Source: Fibrobacter sp. UWEL (GTDB lineage: Bacteria > Fibrobacterota > Fibrobacteria > Fibrobacterales > Fibrobacteraceae). Taken from it: a stretch of DNA of 41,869 nucleotides. The stretch is taken from the NCBI RefSeq assembly GCF_900142535.1, contig NZ_FRBE01000025.1:1-41869 (forward strand). Direction: 5' to 3'. The notes beneath the pieces were generated by a model, which saw nothing but the letters and a program-made list of their open reading frames with translations, had not been told where the DNA came from and made no database searches. This document shows positions 40,370 to 41,869 of this stretch, one piece after another; position 1 is the stretch's first letter; the number at the start of each line of letters is the position of its first letter. A program made the position numbers and the translations under genes.

Positions 40370-40533
40370 ATGCCAGAAATCATCAACGCAAGACTAGACA
40401 AAAGCAATTTCGAGCACCTGGTAAGGCAGATGCACGACAAGGCCATTGACCCTAAGCCCGTCCTTGCCGCCATCGGTAACCTTGCGGTAAATAGCATAAG
40501 GCAGAACTTCATCAACGGAGGCCGCCCCAACGC
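40370..40533 (+). pseudogene. 5' part of a Mu gpG-like virion morphogenesis gene, cut by the repeat
   Basis: MPEIINARLDKSNFEHLVRQ continuing to IGNLAVNSIRQNFINGGRPN: the N-terminal region of the phage virion morphogenesis family (Mu gpG, tail completion), in which GGRP(N/D) is normally followed by W.PL. Instead the frame enters the 35-bp repeat after 54 codons and the remaining ~100 codons are absent. Confidence 0.65.
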
Positions 40534-40568
40534 GTTTTCTCCGGGTTCAAAAAGAGCCCCTATAAGAT
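40534..40568 (+). repeat. 35-bp hub repeat, copy 3
   Basis: Identical to copy 1. Left: gpG-like gene without its 3' part. Right: a minus-strand gene without its 3' part. Both genes therefore read towards the repeat, an arrangement no normal gene boundary gives. Confidence 0.95.
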
Positions 40569-40708
40569 TCAATCTTGTCTTTCAGATCATTAAAAACAGG
40601 ACCCAAGTTTAATATCGAATCCTTAATAACAGTCGTCGACTGCACAATATTTTTTACAGAAGACTGACTAAAACTAAAACCTAATTGCGCTAATATGTTA
40701 ATGGCCAT
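40569..40708 (-). pseudogene. 5' part of a minus-strand phage-type gene, cut by the repeat
   Basis: MAINILAQLGFSFSQSSVKN, then IVQSTTVIKDSILNLGPVFN and DLKDKIE, after which the frame enters the repeat and stops (TGA at 40549-40547). AGG lies just before the ATG. It could be the N-terminus of a tail or tape-measure protein, but this is a guess. Confidence 0.45.
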
Positions 40709-40760
40709 AACCTAAATAATAGATTACAGCCACAAAAAAAGATTATAAATGAACCATCTT

Positions 40761-41201
40761 TTACAAAGAATTATTGTTCATGAAGATTGGATACCCGCAT
40801 CCGAACCAACGAATATTATCAATACCGCCCATAATCAAGAAAAAAATCGACGGAAGTATATTCATAAATCCAATTCTGCAAACAATCCTATATACCTCAT
40901 TTTCAAACGGGAATAGGATTAATAACAAGAACAAAAAAATAGAAGACAAAAGTCCTAAAAAAATAGAGAAAACAAAAGTTCCACGATCTATACGATCCCT
41001 CAACACATTGTCAGAAATAATCACAAAACCATAGAACGGCACAAGGCAGCAAACCCACACCATTAAAGAATCAATAAAAACGGGAGTTAAAACGCCACCC
41101 CAGAAAAGAATAAACGGAACAATCAGTCCAAGAAGGATCTCCCTGGAGGTCATTTTGCGAACACATGTCATTTTTCCGTTTCTCATGTCCATAATATACA
41201 T
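40761..41201 (-). CDS. small membrane protein, unknown function
   Basis: Up to 146 residues with four hydrophobic helices (LLGLIVPFILFWGGVL, SLMVWVCCLVPFYGFVI, FVFSIFLGLLSSIFLFLLLI, MNILPSIFFLIMGG). The start is uncertain: 41201, 41192 or 41153 (MTSREILLG). AT-rich like the rest of this segment. Probably a phage or mobile-element cargo gene lying upstream of the fragment at 40569-40708. No recognised family. Confidence 0.5.
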   Translation of the reverse strand: MYIMDMRNGKMTCVRKMTSREILLGLIVPFILFWGGVLTPVFIDSLMVWVCCLVPFYGFVIISDNVLRDRIDRGTFVFSIFLGLLSSIFLFLLLILFPFENEVYRIVCRIGFMNILPSIFFLIMGGIDNIRWFGCGYPIFMNNNSL

Positions 41202-41343
41202 TATTCAAGTGACAAAATTTAACATATTAGTAAATATTTTGGTTAACGGATATCGAACTATTATTCCAACTTGGAACGTAGAAAGCCGGAGGATTTCTCC
41301 CCCGGCTTGGTATCATCACTCTAATGAAGACATAATCATTTTT
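41202..41343. other. intergenic stretch with a GC-rich hairpin
   Basis: AAGCCGG..CCGGCTT with inner GGA/TCC pairs (41281-41308) makes a stable hairpin, without a T-tract. Otherwise AT-rich, no gene seen. The last ten bases before the repeat (ATCATTTTT-G) also precede copy 1. Confidence 0.55.
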
Positions 41344-41378
41344 GTTTTCTCCGGGTTCAAAAAGAGCCCCTATAAGAT
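41344..41378 (+). repeat. 35-bp hub repeat, copy 4
   Basis: Identical to copy 1. Right: the TerL fragment, lacking its ATPase part. Confidence 0.95.
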
Positions 41379-41669
41379 AAGAGACCTACACTATCCACTG
41401 GTAACATTTATATCGGTGTTGACTGTAGTGGAAGTGGACGTGATGCTACCGTATATGTTGTAAGGAATAATTCTCAAATAATTGATGTTGTCAAGGAATA
41501 TAGTGGAAATCCATCAACAGAGAACGCAATATTAAGAGAATTGAACTTCAAATATAAACCAAAGGGGATAGGCATAGATGACACAGGTGGATTTGGTAAG
41601 AATTTCCACTTGCTAGAGAATGATATGCCATTGACATTCATCAACTTCGGTTCCAAATCATCCAATCCA
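41379..41669 (+). pseudogene. phage large terminase (TerL) nuclease-domain fragment, cut on both sides
   Basis: 97 codons open throughout: IYIGVDCSGSGRDATVYVVR, then KPKGIGIDDTGGFGKNFHLL and TFINFGSKSSNP. This is the RNase H-like nuclease of TerL: first metal Asp in GVD, second in IDDTG, and the INFG strand. The Walker ATPase domain (upstream) and the final third of the nuclease (normally A..RAEM) are missing; the repeat begins exactly at each edge. Confidence 0.75.
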
Positions 41670-41704
41670 GTTTTCTCCGGGTTCAAAAAGAGCCCCTATA
41701 AGAT
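41670..41704 (+). repeat. 35-bp hub repeat, copy 5
   Basis: Identical to copy 1, only 326 bases from copy 4. The TerL frame continues through it (VFSGFKKSPYKI) and stops at 41759. Confidence 0.95.
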
Positions 41705-41774
41705 ATCCACTGCTAAGATACCTTATTTTATGCGGTTTCGCAAGCGGTTTGACAAATAAAAAATCAGAAAAACT
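41705..41774. other. short unassigned stretch between copy 5 and the terminal repeat
   Basis: 70 AT-rich bases. GCGGTTTCGCAAGCGG contains a small palindrome. I see no gene. Confidence 0.5.
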
Positions 41775-41869
41775 GGCTCTTCATCAACATGTGTGGGTGG
41801 CTTCGCCACCCTTTTTTGTTGACTTTCGCCTAAATTAAACAAAAAATGGGCTATTTTCTAAAATTTAAT
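41775..41869. repeat. 95-bp terminal inverted repeat, right copy
   Basis: Exact reverse complement of bases 1-95. On the plus strand the hairpin GGGTGGC-TTC-GCCACCC (41795-41811) and TTTTTT (41812-41817) form an intrinsic terminator. Confidence 0.95.
41795..41817 (+). terminator. intrinsic terminator in the right terminal repeat
   Basis: 7-bp GC-rich stem with a T6 tract; same element as at 53-75 in opposite orientation. Confidence 0.75.

Noticed and set aside
38870-41704. Ordinary CRISPR array
   Set aside because: Intervals of 291-1017 bases are far too long for spacers and contain readable phage genes; no cas gene in the window. Only the repeat itself looks CRISPR-like.
38870-41704. Integron-type cassette array with attC sites
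   Set aside because: The repeat lacks the paired R boxes and large palindromic fold, the genes are cut at the edges, and there is no integrase.
38870-41704. Repeated phage promoter (CTATAAGAT as -10)
   Set aside because: Copies lie within terminase and gpG-like coding sequence, and downstream genes are on either strand.
1-41869. tRNA or rRNA genes
   Set aside because: I scanned the intergenic stretches by eye and found no cloverleaf or rRNA-like sequence; a covariance search was not possible.

Overview
The window looks like a chromosomal contig from a Fibrobacter (rumen or gut cellulose-degrading Fibrobacterota). The evidence is a lipoprotein with the Fibrobacter-type major paralogous domain (DGQVYKTVTIGNQTWMAENLNY-like signature), surface proteins with GLUG and InlB B-repeats and a type IX-like C-terminus, a secreted GH3 glucosidase, and many short REP-like repeats. 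The first and last 95 bases are perfect inverted copies of each other, so the window is probably one whole contig whose two ends run into the same repeat.

Layout. 1-8181: secreted GH3 enzyme, metH, GLUG surface protein. 8178-12113: a rearranged locus with a truncated acyltransferase copy, a decayed metH 3' end, two AT-rich lipoprotein genes (one with HEIAH) and the intact acyltransferase. 11268-14709: envelope-precursor run on the minus strand (mraY, a UDP-sugar pyrophosphorylase, LpxL-like acyltransferase). 14847-16862: zinc-ribbon protein, Cof-type HAD phosphatase, a mirror-built Cys/Pro-rich secreted protein. 16954-21341: membrane GT-C glycosyltransferase with NPCBM domain, GT-B glycosyltransferase, DUF4261-like protein. 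21325-24389: pseudouridine synthase, arginase-family hydrolase, YhhN-like membrane protein, then the queuosine operon queF-queC-yhhQ (to 25632) behind a probable preQ1 riboswitch. 25753-29024: radical SAM protein, Fib_succ_major lipoprotein, fluoride-type ClC antiporter. 29229-33148: InlB-repeat surface protein followed by two paralogous tiny peptides. 33217-34782: protein with a diadenylate-cyclase-like domain. 34885-37245: trpB-trpA behind a complete classical Trp attenuator (leader peptide with three consecutive Trp codons). 37388-38461: PDDEXK nuclease of the YhcG/DUF1016 family.

38465-41774 is different: AT-rich fragments of phage genes (TerL nuclease domain, Mu gpG-like and gpF-tail-like genes, a papain-like toxin candidate with a candidate immunity gene, small membrane proteins) joined at five exact copies of a 35-bp repeat that cuts through the genes. 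This is either a chimeric assembly around a hub repeat (a CRISPR repeat is one candidate) or a real array of captured phage fragments; I favour the former but the sequence cannot settle it.

Regulatory signals are unusually readable. Besides the attenuator and riboswitch, at least five transcripts have a TANNTTT -10 box ending 5-7 bases before the start codon, which points to leaderless mRNAs in this organism.
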